Under the pieces are notes generated by a model, which saw only the letters and a list, made by a program, of their open reading frames with translations, was not told the DNA's origin and did no database searches. The position numbers and the translations under genes are program-made. Positions 1 to 8,647 of a stretch of DNA of 64,000 bases are shown here, in pieces. Location of the stretch: positions 1-64,000 of the forward strand of contig JAHEFR010000016.1 of assembly GCA_024640085.1 (NCBI GenBank), given 5' to 3'. How positions within the stretch are numbered: the stretch's first letter is position 1; every line of letters begins with the position of its first letter. The DNA comes from Gammaproteobacteria bacterium (lineage in GTDB: Bacteria; Pseudomonadota; Gammaproteobacteria; Steroidobacterales; XN24).

Positions 1-1
1 C

Positions 2-691
2 GCCCGTCTCTCTTTCGACACGGGTGCGACGGTACAGAGAGCGGAATCCCTGATTGGCCTGTACGAGGAACGTGGGATTTCCCGGGACCGGGTGTTGATC
101 AAGGTCGCCTCGACCTGGGAAGGTATCCGCGCTGCCGGGATGCTCGAGAAACGCGGCATCCACTGCAATCTGACCCTTCTGTTCTCGTTCGCCCAGGCCG
201 TGGCTTGCGCCGATGCCGGGGTCACCCTGATCTCGCCCTTCGTCGGCCGGATCCTCGACTGGTACAGGAAGCACGAGGGCGTGGATGCCTACCCGGCACC
301 CGAGGATCCCGGCGTCAGGTCGGTGACCAGGATTTACAACTACTACAAGAAACATGGATACCCCACGGTGGTCATGGGGGCGAGCTTCAGGAACAAGGAA
401 GAGATTCTTGAACTGGCCGGCTGCGACCTGCTGACGATCTCTCCGGACCTGATGGCGGAACTCGAGGCAAGCGAGGGAGACGTCCCCGTCAGATTATCGC
501 CCGATGAGGCTGCGCGGACCGGAGAGCCACGTATCGGGCTCCAGGAGTCCGGGTTCCGGTGGATGATGAACGAGGACCCGATGGCGACAGAGAAGCTGGC
601 CGAAGGGATCCGTAACTTTACCCGGGACACCGAGAAACTCGAGGCCCTGATCGCCGACCTGGCGCCGGCAGCGAGAGCCGCCGCCGGCTGA
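2..691 (+). CDS. tal: Transaldolase, 5'-truncated by the window edge
   Basis: Transaldolase of the non-oxidative pentose phosphate pathway, moving a dihydroxyacetone unit between sedoheptulose-7-P and glyceraldehyde-3-P in the cytoplasm. The frame is open from base 2, so the N-terminal part lies outside the window. Visible family blocks are RLSFDT near the left edge, [11 protein letters not shown] with the Schiff-base lysine encoded at 101-103, [24 protein letters not shown] and [10 protein letters not shown]. These match the classical TalB subfamily closely. It stops at TGA 689-691, 26 nt before the next gene on the same strand, so the two may be cotranscribed. An internal ATG-type start would remove catalytic sequence and is not credible. 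Identity is near certain. Confidence 0.95.
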   Translation, partial: ARLSFDTGATVQRAESLIGLYEERGISRDRVLIKVASTWEGIRAAGMLEKRGIHCNLTLLFSFAQAVACADAGVTLISPFVGRILDWYRKHEGVDAYPAPEDPGVRSVTRIYNYYKKHGYPTVVMGASFRNKEEILELAGCDLLTISPDLMAELEASEGDVPVRLSPDEAARTGEPRIGLQESGFRWMMNEDPMATEKLAEGIRNFTRDTEKLEALIADLAPAARAAAG

Positions 692-717
692 GTGACCACC
701 CCAGGGACCCGTCCGCC

Positions 718-2223
718 GTGATCCAGGACCTGGCTTCCGTCGCCGATCTGATCCGCCGCAACGACCTGTCAGGCGCTCGCCGGGCAGTGAACGGTCTGCT
801 TGCCGCCGGATCGGGCAATCCGGGACTGCTGGACCTCGACTGTGAATTGCATCTCCGGGAACGACAGCCCGAAGTGGCGCTAGAGGCCGTCCGACGCGCC
901 CTGTCGGCGGGTGGCGAGACCGGGGAACGCCTGGACCTCCTGGGGCGTTGTCTGAACAACCTGGGAAGGCTTCCCGAGGCAGAGCAAGCCCTGCGCCGGG
1001 CGGTGGAAATCTCTCCGCAGAGCGCCGATGCCCACGCCAGGCTCGGTCATGTCCTGCGTCGGACACGGAAGCTTGACCAGGCAGAAGAGGCGCTTGTGCG
1101 AGCCATCGAACTGGATCCCACCCACCAGAGCGCGCTGAAGACACTTGGCCTTCTGCGCCTGACCGGCGGTGAGCCTGCCGCGGCGGCAAGCCTGTTTCGC
1201 GAAGGGTGGAGAGCGGCGCCGAATGACGCCGGATGGCCGTCTCGTCTGGGGATCGCTCTTCACCGCTGCGGCGATCTGGAGGAGGCGGAGAAGGCCTACA
1301 GGAGCGCGCTGGCAGCAGACGACAGCGATGCGGACATCTGGATGAACCTCGGCATCATCTTGCATGAGACCAACCGGTTGAAGGAGGCTATCCAGGCGTA
1401 CCGGGAGGCCGCCGCCCGCGCGCCGCGCAACGCGGCGCCCCGTCATCGCCTTGCCGAGGGCCTGCTGGTGGCCGGGGAACCGGGGCCGGCGCTGGCCGTC
1501 ATCGATGGCGCACTGGTCCTCGACGGTGGTGATCCCACCGCCATCGCCGTCAAGATCGCTGCCTTGCAGGCCCTGGGGCGACGGCAAGAGGCGGGGGACC
1601 TGCTCGGGCTGGAGACGCTGATCGAGGGTATCGACCTGTCGCCCCCGCAGGGCTATGAGGATATTGCTGACTACGACAGAGCGCTGGCCCGGCACATCCT
1701 CGGGCACCCCAGCCTGGTGTTCGAGCCCGAAGGCCACGCCACTCGCCAGGGCCGGCACACCCGGGATCTCCTGGTGGGCGATAAAGGCCCGGTGGCCGGG
1801 CTGGAGGCCGCGATCCTCGGGGCGGTTGACGGCTATCTGAAACGTCTGAAGGCTCCCCCCGGCCACCCGTTCCCCGGCCGCGTGCCGCGGCCCCATCGCC
1901 TGACCATGTGGGCCGTGGTCATGGAGACCGAGGGCCACCAACTTCCGCACATACATCCGGCGGCCTGGCTCAGCGGCGTGTACTACGTAGAGCTTCCCGA
2001 AACTCTTGGCGCCGGCGGCGACGACGTGGCGGGCTGGATAGAATTCGGCCTGGCGCCAGACGAGTTACGCGCCGCCGATCAGACGGCCGTACGCCTGATC
2101 AGGCCGGAGGAGGGCAGGATGTACCTGTTCCCTTCGTTCCTGTATCACCGCACCATCCCGTTCGGAGGCAGCGCGCGCCGGATCAGCATCGCCTTCGATC
2201 TCCTGAGACGTCCGGGCGACTGA
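718..2223 (+). CDS. TPR-repeat protein with C-terminal 2-oxoglutarate/Fe(II) oxygenase domain
   Basis: A 501-residue two-part protein. Residues about 1-310 are alpha-helical TPR-like repeats, with recurring motifs such as DIWMNLGIILHETNRLKEAI. The last ~110 residues form a double-stranded beta-helix oxygenase of the 2OG-FeII_Oxy_5 type. An HIH metal motif lies at H411/H413, the distal histidine is H477 in LYHRTIPF, and an RRIS arginine downstream could bind 2-oxoglutarate. The predicted activity is hydroxylation of a protein or peptide substrate presented by the TPRs; the substrate is unknown. The start is GTG 718, with AGGGACC upstream as a weak ribosome site. It is followed after 4 nt by a comB-type phosphatase gene. 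No signal peptide is seen. Confidence 0.82.
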   Translation: MIQDLASVADLIRRNDLSGARRAVNGLLAAGSGNPGLLDLDCELHLRERQPEVALEAVRRALSAGGETGERLDLLGRCLNNLGRLPEAEQALRRAVEISPQSADAHARLGHVLRRTRKLDQAEEALVRAIELDPTHQSALKTLGLLRLTGGEPAAAASLFREGWRAAPNDAGWPSRLGIALHRCGDLEEAEKAYRSALAADDSDADIWMNLGIILHETNRLKEAIQAYREAAARAPRNAAPRHRLAEGLLVAGEPGPALAVIDGALVLDGGDPTAIAVKIAALQALGRRQEAGDLLGLETLIEGIDLSPPQGYEDIADYDRALARHILGHPSLVFEPEGHATRQGRHTRDLLVGDKGPVAGLEAAILGAVDGYLKRLKAPPGHPFPGRVPRPHRLTMWAVVMETEGHQLPHIHPAAWLSGVYYVELPETLGAGGDDVAGWIEFGLAPDELRAADQTAVRLIRPEEGRMYLFPSFLYHRTIPFGGSARRISIAFDLLRRPGD

Positions 2224-2227
2224 CGCC

Positions 2228-2929
2228 ATGGCGACTCCGATCCGCATGCTGTCCCTGCTCGGCGGCGCCAGGGATGCCACCGGAGCCGCGGTGATCATCG
2301 ACGTCTTCCGGGCTTTCTCCCTCGTGCCCTGGGCCCTCATGCGGGGGGCGCTCAGGGTGGTGCCGGTCAGGACCGCAGGCGAGGCGCTTGCATGGCGGGA
2401 AAGGAATCCGGAGGTCCTGCTGGCGGGAGAGCGGGATGGCAAGCCCCTGCCCGGATTCGACTTCGGCAACTCCCCGGCGGCGATCCGCGCCACGGACCTG
2501 TCGGGCCGAATTCTGATCCACCGGACGAGTGCCGGTACCCAGGGTCTCCTGGCCGCGCTGGAGGCCGGGGCGTCACCGGTTCTGGCCGGGAGCTTCCTGA
2601 CCGCCGGCGCGACGATACGCTACCTCAAAGGGCTGGCGCCTCGCGAGATCAGCCTCGTCGCAATGGGGTGGAATGGGTGCGACGAAGCCCTGGAGGACAC
2701 GCTTTGCGCTGACTACCTGCGGGCCGGCCTTGAGGGCGACAGCCGCGACTTCGGGGCGATCCGGGACCGGATCAGGAACGATCCGACCGGGCGCAGGTTC
2801 TTCGACCCGGCCTTACCCTGGTTCCCCGAGGAGGACTTCGACGCCTGCATGGACCTTGACGGTCTCGATGCCGCCATCGTTGCGGTCCCCGACGAGACCT
2901 ACGGCATCCGCCTGGAGGCGGTCTGGTGA
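2228..2929 (+). CDS. comB: 2-phosphosulfolactate phosphatase family protein (ComB-like)
   Basis: A 233-residue member of the ComB family, Mg-dependent phosphatases that in methanogens release sulfolactate from 2-phosphosulfolactate during coenzyme M synthesis. Family blocks seen are AAVIIDVFRAFS near the N-terminus, AGERDGKPLPGFDFGNSP and LIHRTSAGTQGL. In bacteria most homologues lack the rest of the coenzyme M pathway, and no comA or comC is present here, so the physiological substrate is not established. The ATG at 2228 follows the oxygenase stop by 4 nt, suggesting translational coupling. The gene ends 10 nt before the convergent sodium/phosphate transporter. The family is clear; the function is an inference. 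Confidence 0.85.
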   Translation: MATPIRMLSLLGGARDATGAAVIIDVFRAFSLVPWALMRGALRVVPVRTAGEALAWRERNPEVLLAGERDGKPLPGFDFGNSPAAIRATDLSGRILIHRTSAGTQGLLAALEAGASPVLAGSFLTAGATIRYLKGLAPREISLVAMGWNGCDEALEDTLCADYLRAGLEGDSRDFGAIRDRIRNDPTGRRFFDPALPWFPEEDFDACMDLDGLDAAIVAVPDETYGIRLEAVW

Positions 2930-2939
2930 CGGGCTGAAG

Positions 2940-4814
2940 TCAGGGCCGCCGTCGCATCTCCTCCACGGCACGATCGATCTCCTTCTGGCTGTCCCGCAGC
3001 ATGGCCGCGATGCGGCGGCGCTCCTCGGGGGACATCCTTCCGTCTTCGCCGTCATCCAACTCCACGGGCGTCTCGCGATACACGCGAGTCACGGAGAAGA
3101 TGATCTTGGCCGCGTCGACCAGGCGGTGGTGGATCTCGGACGAATAGCCCGTATCGTTCATCAGCGATGACGCCATGTCCGCCGAAACGAGGCCATCCCG
3201 GATCAGCCGGTCCAGGGTCCCGTTGGCCACCGCATCGTCTGCCGCGACCTCCCGATTCAGTGCTTCGAGTTGCTCCTCGATGACGTCGAGGTCTTCCAAT
3301 TCGCGGAGCTCGAACATGGAACGGATCAGCCGCCCCAGATGGATGCGCATGCGGTCGTACTGCTCACGCATGTGGATGTTCTCGGACTGGATATAGAGGG
3401 CCATGTTGTGGCGCAGAAGCCGCAGCGTCTTGATCGCCTCGACCATGGCCCGGCTGGCCTCGCGAAGGTCGTGGGCCTGCTGGCCCTGCTTGCCGGACAT
3501 CCGGGGCTGGGCCTTGCCCGAGAATTCGAGGATGGCGCTGTAGATGGCCTTGATCCGGGTGCGGTAGAGGTGCTTGATCCTAATGTGCTCGATTCTGCGC
3601 GATCGGGCGACCAGGTCCTCGATAGGCTCGTCGCCGAGAATGTCGTGACGATGCAGGCCAATGGCGTGGGCGATGATCTCGATGACGTTGTAGGCCAGGT
3701 GCTGGCACTCCCGCGTGAGTGCCACCAGCCCGGCATCCGGATAGTGGACCAGTGTTGCGACCAGGAAGCGGGGCTGCTCGACGCCCTCGACCACGATCTT
3801 CTCTGGCAGGACCCGCTCCAAGAAGACGACCAGCCGATCCACGAAGGGCAGCATGATGAGGACGCCGAGCACGTTGAAAACGGTGTGGAAAGCAGCCAGC
3901 TTCAGGGTGTAGTCGTCCTTCGCAATGCCAATCCAGGCGGCTATATCGTCCACGAGGCCGGCCAGCTGGGCGATGAAGACGACGGCGATCAGCCCGGTGG
4001 TCAGGTTGAAGACCAGGTGGGCGCCGGCGAGGCGCTTGCCGGCGGCCTTGGCCCCCATGGCGCCGAGGACTGCGGTGATGGTGGTGCCCACGTTGGTGCC
4101 GATCGCCAGCGCGAGGGCGTTGTAGTAAGTCACCTGTCCGGCGACTAGGGCGGCGATGGTCAGCATCAGCACGGCATGGCTTGACTGCATGACAACCGTC
4201 GCGACGATGCCGATGGCGACGAAGATCAGCGTCCCGGCCAGGCCCGCGACAGCGAAGCGGCTCAGATCCATCCCCTGGCTGACCGCCTCGAATCCCTCCT
4301 TGATGAACTGGATGCCGATAAACAGGAATGCGATGCCCAGAAGGACCCTGCCGACACCTTTGAGCACGTCGCCTTTCTGATACAGGAACAGGATGCCGAA
4401 AACGGCCATGGGCATGGCGTAGGTGGCGAGATCGATTTTCACGCCATAGGACGCCATGAGCCAGGCGCCGGTGGTGGTGCCGATGTTGGAACCGAAGATG
4501 ATCCCGATGCCCTGGCCGAGACCGATGAGGCCGGCGGAAAGGAAGGAGATGGTGATCAGGGAGACCAGGGAGCTGGACTGCATCAGGGCGGTCGCCACCA
4601 GGCCGAACCCCATGCTCCTCGCGCGGCTGCCCGTGGCGGTCTCGAGCACCCGTTCCAGGATGCCCCCGGTGAAGGCCTGAAATCCCTGCTCCAGGTGCAG
4701 CATGCCGAACATGAACAGGGCGACGCCTGCGGACAGCCTGAGGAAATCGTCGCTGTGCCAGAACCCCCAGGCGAGGACGACGGCGATCACCGGCAGATAG
4801 AGCTTTCTGAACAT
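2940..4814 (-). CDS. Na+/phosphate cotransporter family protein with PhoU-like C-terminus
   Basis: A 624-residue inner-membrane transporter of the NptA/YjbB (Na_Pi_cotrans) family, which moves inorganic phosphate with sodium. Two inverted repeats carry the family signature: MQSSSLVSLITISF followed by GSNIGTTTGAW, and MQSSHAVLMLTI followed by GTNVGTTITA. Roughly eight to ten membrane segments occupy residues 1-340. The remaining ~280 residues are hydrophilic and helical, resembling the PhoU-like tail seen in many members, which suggests regulation by phosphate status. The gene is divergent from polyphosphate kinase 2 with 127 nt between, so uptake and polyphosphate metabolism may share a control region. 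Import versus export cannot be decided from sequence. Confidence 0.88.
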   Translation of the reverse strand: MFRKLYLPVIAVVLAWGFWHSDDFLRLSAGVALFMFGMLHLEQGFQAFTGGILERVLETATGSRARSMGFGLVATALMQSSSLVSLITISFLSAGLIGLGQGIGIIFGSNIGTTTGAWLMASYGVKIDLATYAMPMAVFGILFLYQKGDVLKGVGRVLLGIAFLFIGIQFIKEGFEAVSQGMDLSRFAVAGLAGTLIFVAIGIVATVVMQSSHAVLMLTIAALVAGQVTYYNALALAIGTNVGTTITAVLGAMGAKAAGKRLAGAHLVFNLTTGLIAVVFIAQLAGLVDDIAAWIGIAKDDYTLKLAAFHTVFNVLGVLIMLPFVDRLVVFLERVLPEKIVVEGVEQPRFLVATLVHYPDAGLVALTRECQHLAYNVIEIIAHAIGLHRHDILGDEPIEDLVARSRRIEHIRIKHLYRTRIKAIYSAILEFSGKAQPRMSGKQGQQAHDLREASRAMVEAIKTLRLLRHNMALYIQSENIHMREQYDRMRIHLGRLIRSMFELRELEDLDVIEEQLEALNREVAADDAVANGTLDRLIRDGLVSADMASSLMNDTGYSSEIHHRLVDAAKIIFSVTRVYRETPVELDDGEDGRMSPEERRRIAAMLRDSQKEIDRAVEEMRRRP

Positions 4815-4941
4815 TGCCAGCCGATTCTAGCCGGTTCGGAAACGGCGGTCGTAAATGCCGTCGATACCGCTGCGGGTGTCGCGGCCGGCGGCCGCTGCGG
4901 CTATAGTGAAGCAGGGCCAGCGGCGACATCCGACAAGAAGC

Positions 4942-5823
4942 ATGACCGAAAGCGATTGGCAACCCGGCAAACCCGGCGACGGGGTCGTCGGCGAGTGTCC
5001 CAAGTTCGACGTGCCGTCCGAGCGCGGCGACTGGTATACCCCCGAAGGACGGCTGAAGAGAAAGATCTATTCCTCGCATCTCAGGGCGTTGCAGGAAGAA
5101 CTGGTCATGGCGCAGGAGTGGATCAAGCACGCCGGGTCCAAGGTCATCGTGATCTTCGAGGGCAGGGACGCATCGGGAAAGGGGGGCGTGATCAAGCGTA
5201 TGACGGAACACCTTAATCCCAGGGTGGTCCGTATCGCTGCCCTCCCCACGCCGACGGAACGGGAGAAGAGCCAGTGGTACTTCCAGAGATACGTCAACCA
5301 GCTGCCGTCGGGCGGTGAGATGGTGCTGTTCGACCGGAGCTGGTACAACCGGGCCGGCGTGGAGCGCGTGATGGGGTTCTGTTCCCGCGAGGAGTACCTG
5401 GAATTCGCCCGCTCGGTGCCGGAATTCGAGCGCATGCTGGTCCGTTCCGGCTTCATACTCATCAAGTACTGGTTCTCGGTCAGCGACGAGGAGCAGGAGC
5501 GCCGCTTCCAGGCCCGGCTCCATAACCCGATGAAGCGATGGAAATTGTCCCCCATGGACCTGGAGTCACGCCGGCTTTATCGGGAGTACTCCCGTGCCAA
5601 GGACGAGATGTTCAAATTTTCCGATATCAAGCAGGCCCCTTGGTACGTGGTGCCGGCGGACGACAAGCGCCGCGCCCGGCTGAACTGCATCCATCACATG
5701 CTGACCATGATCCCGTACGAGGACGTCATGCCGGATCCCATTACTCTTCCGCCCCGGGACGAGAGCAAGACCTACGTGCGCACACCGATCGAAGACCAGA
5801 GCTTCGTTCCCCAGATATACTGA
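4942..5823 (+). CDS. ppk2: Polyphosphate kinase 2
   Basis: A 293-residue PPK2-family kinase that transfers phosphate between polyphosphate and nucleoside diphosphates, normally favouring nucleotide synthesis from polyphosphate. Walker A is GRDASGKGG at residues 74-82 and Walker B is FDRSWYNR at 130-137, followed by AGVERVMGFC as in single-domain class I enzymes. The frame opens at 4855, but the alanine/arginine-rich stretch before ATG 4942 is unlike the family and would overlap the promoter region, so 4942 is preferred. A possible -10 element, TATAGT, lies at 4902-4907. The gene is divergent from the phosphate transporter and 30 nt upstream of the ferritin-like gene. Confidence 0.93.
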   Translation: MTESDWQPGKPGDGVVGECPKFDVPSERGDWYTPEGRLKRKIYSSHLRALQEELVMAQEWIKHAGSKVIVIFEGRDASGKGGVIKRMTEHLNPRVVRIAALPTPTEREKSQWYFQRYVNQLPSGGEMVLFDRSWYNRAGVERVMGFCSREEYLEFARSVPEFERMLVRSGFILIKYWFSVSDEEQERRFQARLHNPMKRWKLSPMDLESRRLYREYSRAKDEMFKFSDIKQAPWYVVPADDKRRARLNCIHHMLTMIPYEDVMPDPITLPPRDESKTYVRTPIEDQSFVPQIY

Positions 5824-5853
5824 TCAGGGTCGACCGAAGCAGGAGGCATTGTT

Positions 5854-6147
5854 GTGGCAAACGAGGGATACCACGAGCCCGTCGAGGAGCTCAGCGACGC
5901 GACGCGCGACATGCATCGCGCCATCGTTTCCCTGATGGAGGAGCTGGAGGCGGTGGACTGGTACAACCAGCGCGTTGACGCTTGCAAGGACGAGGAACTC
6001 CGGACGATCCTGGCCCACAACCGGGACGAGGAGAAGGAACACGCCGCCATGGTGCTGGAGTGGATCCGCAGGCGGGATCCCGCCTTCTCCGGCGAGCTCA
6101 AGGATTATCTGTTCACCGAGGGTGACATCGGTCACCATCACGACTGA
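5854..6147 (+). CDS. Encapsulated ferritin-like protein (EncFtn), no encapsulin partner
   Basis: A 97-residue EncFtn-family iron-oxidising protein. In the characterised Rhodospirillum rubrum homologue this two-helix protein assembles as an annular decamer and oxidises Fe(II) inside an encapsulin shell. The metal ligands are conserved: E30, E60 and H63 for the ferroxidase centre, with E29, E32, W36, H55 and E59 also conserved. Key blocks are MEELEAVDWY and LAHNRDEEKEHAAM. The start is GTG 5854 behind AGGAGG at 5841-5846. The protein stops shortly after LFTEGDI with a GHHHD end, so the C-terminal extension that normally carries the encapsulin-targeting peptide is absent. No encapsulin gene is in the window. 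The stop directly abuts the GTG of a CDF metal exporter. Confidence 0.92.
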   Translation: MANEGYHEPVEELSDATRDMHRAIVSLMEELEAVDWYNQRVDACKDEELRTILAHNRDEEKEHAAMVLEWIRRRDPAFSGELKDYLFTEGDIGHHHD

Positions 6148-7074
6148 GTGCGGGACGGGGCTCCAGGGGTGTCCGCGGACCGCCGGGTGCGGCTGCTCAA
6201 GCTGGCGACCTGGTGGTCGGTGGGGACCGCCGTCGCCCTGATTATCGCCAAGGGGGCCGCCTGGCAGCAAACGGGGTCGGTCAGCCTGCTGGCGTCCCTG
6301 ATCGATTCATTGATGGATGCGGTAGCCTCGGCGATCAACCTGGTGGCGGTCAGGTTGTCTCTGCAGCCGGCCGACGAGGAACATCGCTTCGGGCACGGCA
6401 AGGCAGAGTCCCTGGCCGGCCTGGCCCAGGCCGCTTTCATCTGCGGCTCCGCCCTGCTCCTGTTGTCCGAGGCCGCCGACAGGATCGCCCGCCCGCGACC
6501 GCTGGAGGACGTTACCCTGGGTGTCTGGGTGATGGGCCTGTCGATTTTGGCCACCGTCGTGCTGCTCGGAATCCAGCGATATACCATCCGACACACCGGA
6601 TCCGTGGCGATCAAGGCCGATTCCCTGCACTACTTCACGGATCTCCTGACCAACCTGAGCGTGATCGTCGCCCTGTTCCTGGCTGCTTCCGGGTGGCCGA
6701 TGGCGGATGCCATATTTGGCCTGGCCATCGGCGCCTACATCCTCTACGGCGCGATCGGCATCGCCCGGGAATCGGTGCAGCACCTCATGGACCGGGAGCT
6801 TCCGGAGGACGTTCAGCAGGAGATCGCTGCCATCGTCCTGGAGCACCCCGAGGTCCGGGCCGTACACGACCTGCGCACCCGACAGTCGGGACAGACCCGC
6901 TTTATCCAGCTGCATATCGAGATGGACGGGCGCATGACCCTGGCCCAGGCCCACACCATAGGCGATGCAGTGATGCACAGGCTGAGACAGGCGATGCCGG
7001 ACGCGGACATCATGATCCATCAGGACCCGGAGGACGATTCCAGCCCCGACGCCCCCGGGGAGCGCCTCACCTGA
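6148..7074 (+). CDS. fieF: Cation diffusion facilitator, FieF-like metal exporter
   Basis: A 308-residue CDF-family transporter, which exports Fe(II), Zn(II) or similar ions from the cytoplasm in exchange for protons. Six membrane segments lie in residues ~15-215. Metal-site motifs include SLIDSLMDA (aspartates of transmembrane helix 2), HRFGHGKAE, and DSLHYFTD in helix 5. The C-terminal cytoplasmic domain, from ~residue 220, ends with the usual histidine-bearing strands (TRFIQLHIEMDG). The earliest start is GTG 6148, directly after the EncFtn stop. GTG 6169 with CAGGGG before it is an equally good alternative that removes seven atypical residues. The coupling to a ferroxidase suggests iron, but the metal is not proven. 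Confidence 0.9.
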   Translation: MRDGAPGVSADRRVRLLKLATWWSVGTAVALIIAKGAAWQQTGSVSLLASLIDSLMDAVASAINLVAVRLSLQPADEEHRFGHGKAESLAGLAQAAFICGSALLLLSEAADRIARPRPLEDVTLGVWVMGLSILATVVLLGIQRYTIRHTGSVAIKADSLHYFTDLLTNLSVIVALFLAASGWPMADAIFGLAIGAYILYGAIGIARESVQHLMDRELPEDVQQEIAAIVLEHPEVRAVHDLRTRQSGQTRFIQLHIEMDGRMTLAQAHTIGDAVMHRLRQAMPDADIMIHQDPEDDSSPDAPGERLT

Positions 7075-7131
7075 TCGGCGCTGCGTTAGAATTGCCCGCC
7101 GAGGGCGAATCGCCCGCAGACTTCCGAACCT

Positions 7132-7848
7132 ATGACCCAGCAGACCGGACGGACCGCAACCGACAGGGCCGAGAATCCCTGGCTGAGCCTGGCCATCAAT
7201 ATCGTCATCCCGGCGGTAATCCTGATGAAGCTCAGCGCCGACGAACGACTGGGGCCGGTGGCGGCGCTGGTACTGGCGCTCGCGTTCCCCCTGATCTACG
7301 GCCTGCAGGATTTCGTCAGGCAAAGGCGTTTCAACTTCATCTCCGCGCTCGGTGTCGTCAGTATCCTGCTGACCGGTGGGATCGGTTTGCTGCAGCTCGA
7401 TCCGAAGTGGATCGCCATCAAGGAGGCCGGCGTCCCGGCCGTGATCGGGCTTGCGGTGGTCGTGTCGATGAAGACGCCCTACCCGATCGTCCGGTCGCTG
7501 CTATACAACGATCGCATCATCGACGTGGCGGCGGTAGACGACGCCCTCGAGCGGTACGGCAACCGCGTGGATTTCGAGCGGGTGCTGGGCGTGGCATCGT
7601 GGTTGCTGGCCAGCTCGTTCTTCCTCTCTTCGGTCCTGAATTTCGCTCTGGCCAGATGGATTGTGAAGAGTCCGGCTGGCAGCGCGGCATTTAACGAGGA
7701 ACTGGGCCGGATGACGGCGCTGAGCTACCCCGTGATCGTCGTGCCGTCAATGGCGGTGATGATGATCGCGCTCTGGTATCTGTTCCGCAGCATCAAGCGC
7801 CTGACTCACATGGATCTGGAAGAGATTTTTCATCCCCGTCACCGGTGA
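7132..7848 (+). CDS. VC0807-family integral membrane protein
   Basis: A 238-residue polytopic membrane protein resembling the VC0807 family, small relatives of the major facilitator group with no defined substrate. About six hydrophobic segments are visible, beginning with LAINIVIPAVILMKL and ending with VMMIALWYLF. A charged loop near residues 135-155 (NDRIIDVAAVDDALERYGNR) is typical. ATG 7132 is the only reasonable start. It sits 57 nt after the CDF exporter and 27 nt before a small membrane protein gene, all on the plus strand. Family assignment is from overall pattern; no function can be stated. Confidence 0.7.
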   Translation: MTQQTGRTATDRAENPWLSLAINIVIPAVILMKLSADERLGPVAALVLALAFPLIYGLQDFVRQRRFNFISALGVVSILLTGGIGLLQLDPKWIAIKEAGVPAVIGLAVVVSMKTPYPIVRSLLYNDRIIDVAAVDDALERYGNRVDFERVLGVASWLLASSFFLSSVLNFALARWIVKSPAGSAAFNEELGRMTALSYPVIVVPSMAVMMIALWYLFRSIKRLTHMDLEEIFHPRHR

Positions 7849-7875
7849 GGAATACCTCCCGGGGAGGACCTGCAA

Positions 7876-8253
7876 ATGAATGGATTTTTCGTAAGACTTC
7901 TGATCACCGTTTTCGCCATGTGGATCGCTTCTGCAATCCTGCCCGGTATGGCATTCGCGTCCGGATGGACACTGCTTTGGGCCGCCCTGCTTCTGGGCAT
8001 TGTCAATGCATTGGTGCGCCCGCTGGTGCTGATCCTCACGCTGCCCCTGACCCTGGTAACCCTTGGGCTGTTCCTGCTCGTAATCAATGCGGCGATGTTG
8101 GGTCTGGTCGCCGCCATGCTGGATGGATTTCAGCTCGCGGGATTCTGGTCTGCCCTGTTCGGGTCCATACTGATCAGCATCTTCAGCGCGTTGGCGTCCA
8201 ATTTCGTCGGTCCTTCGGGACGGTACGAGGTGATGGTCATCCGGCGCCAGTAG
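7876..8253 (+). CDS. Phage holin family / YvlD-like four-helix membrane protein
   Basis: A 125-residue protein consisting almost entirely of four hydrophobic helices, with the family pattern LLLGIVNALVRPLVLILTLPLTLVT in the middle (positions ~35-60). It belongs to the YvlD-like four-transmembrane family that databases label 'phage holin family'. The name reflects a superfamily model; nothing phage-like surrounds it. The ATG at 7876 follows GGGGAGGACC, a good ribosome site. It lies between the VC0807-like gene and a VOC protein gene and is probably cotranscribed with both. Its role is unknown, possibly envelope stress or membrane integrity as proposed for some relatives. Confidence 0.75.
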   Translation: MNGFFVRLLITVFAMWIASAILPGMAFASGWTLLWAALLLGIVNALVRPLVLILTLPLTLVTLGLFLLVINAAMLGLVAAMLDGFQLAGFWSALFGSILISIFSALASNFVGPSGRYEVMVIRRQ

Positions 8254-8259
8254 GGCCTC

Positions 8260-8640
8260 GTGGACCTCAACCAGGTGACGATCCTTGCTGCCGACGTACC
8301 GGCGTGCATGGCGTTCTATCGTGCACTGGGACTCAGGCTCATTGTGGACTCCGCGCCGAGATACGTGCGCTTCGAATGTCCGGACGGCGACGCCACGCTT
8401 TCCATACACCGGACGGACGCCGAAGTCCCGACAGGCGGCATCGTGCTCTATTTCGAATGCGCCGACCTGGACCAGCAGGTCACCCGGCTCATTGAGGAAG
8501 GGGTCAATTTCGAAAGTGAGCCGGAGGACAAGCGGTGGCTGTGGCGCGAGGCCCGCCTCAGGGACCCTGCCGGAAATCAGGTCTGTCTTTACCGGGCCGG
8601 GGAGAACCGGCGTCAGCCGCCGTGGCGGGTCAGGGGCTGA
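8260..8640 (+). CDS. VOC (glyoxalase/bleomycin-resistance) superfamily protein
   Basis: A 126-residue single-domain member of the vicinal oxygen chelate fold. The N-terminal DLNQVTILAADVPACMAFYRALGL motif (residues 2-25) and the closing LRDPAGNQVCLYRAGENR are typical of lyase or dioxygenase relatives that bind a divalent metal. The specific reaction cannot be predicted: the superfamily covers glyoxalase I, antibiotic-binding proteins and extradiol dioxygenases. The start is GTG 8260, 6 nt after the preceding stop. The gene ends 7 nt before a convergent EamA transporter. Confidence 0.8.
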   Translation: MDLNQVTILAADVPACMAFYRALGLRLIVDSAPRYVRFECPDGDATLSIHRTDAEVPTGGIVLYFECADLDQQVTRLIEEGVNFESEPEDKRWLWREARLRDPAGNQVCLYRAGENRRQPPWRVRG

Positions 8641-8647
8641 CCGTGGT

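Noticed and set aside
2-2929. Sulfoglycolytic cluster (transaldolase plus phosphosulfolactate phosphatase)
   Set aside because: The transaldolase is the classical TalB type, and no other sulfoquinovose gene is present.
3580-5523. Long minus-strand open frame of 647 codons across the phosphate transporter and ppk2
   Set aside because: It is rich in Arg/Pro/His with no family pattern and lies antisense or out of frame to two clearly recognised genes.
7876-8253. Prophage remnant suggested by the 'phage holin' name
   Set aside because: No other phage gene or attachment site is nearby; the name comes from a broad membrane-protein family.
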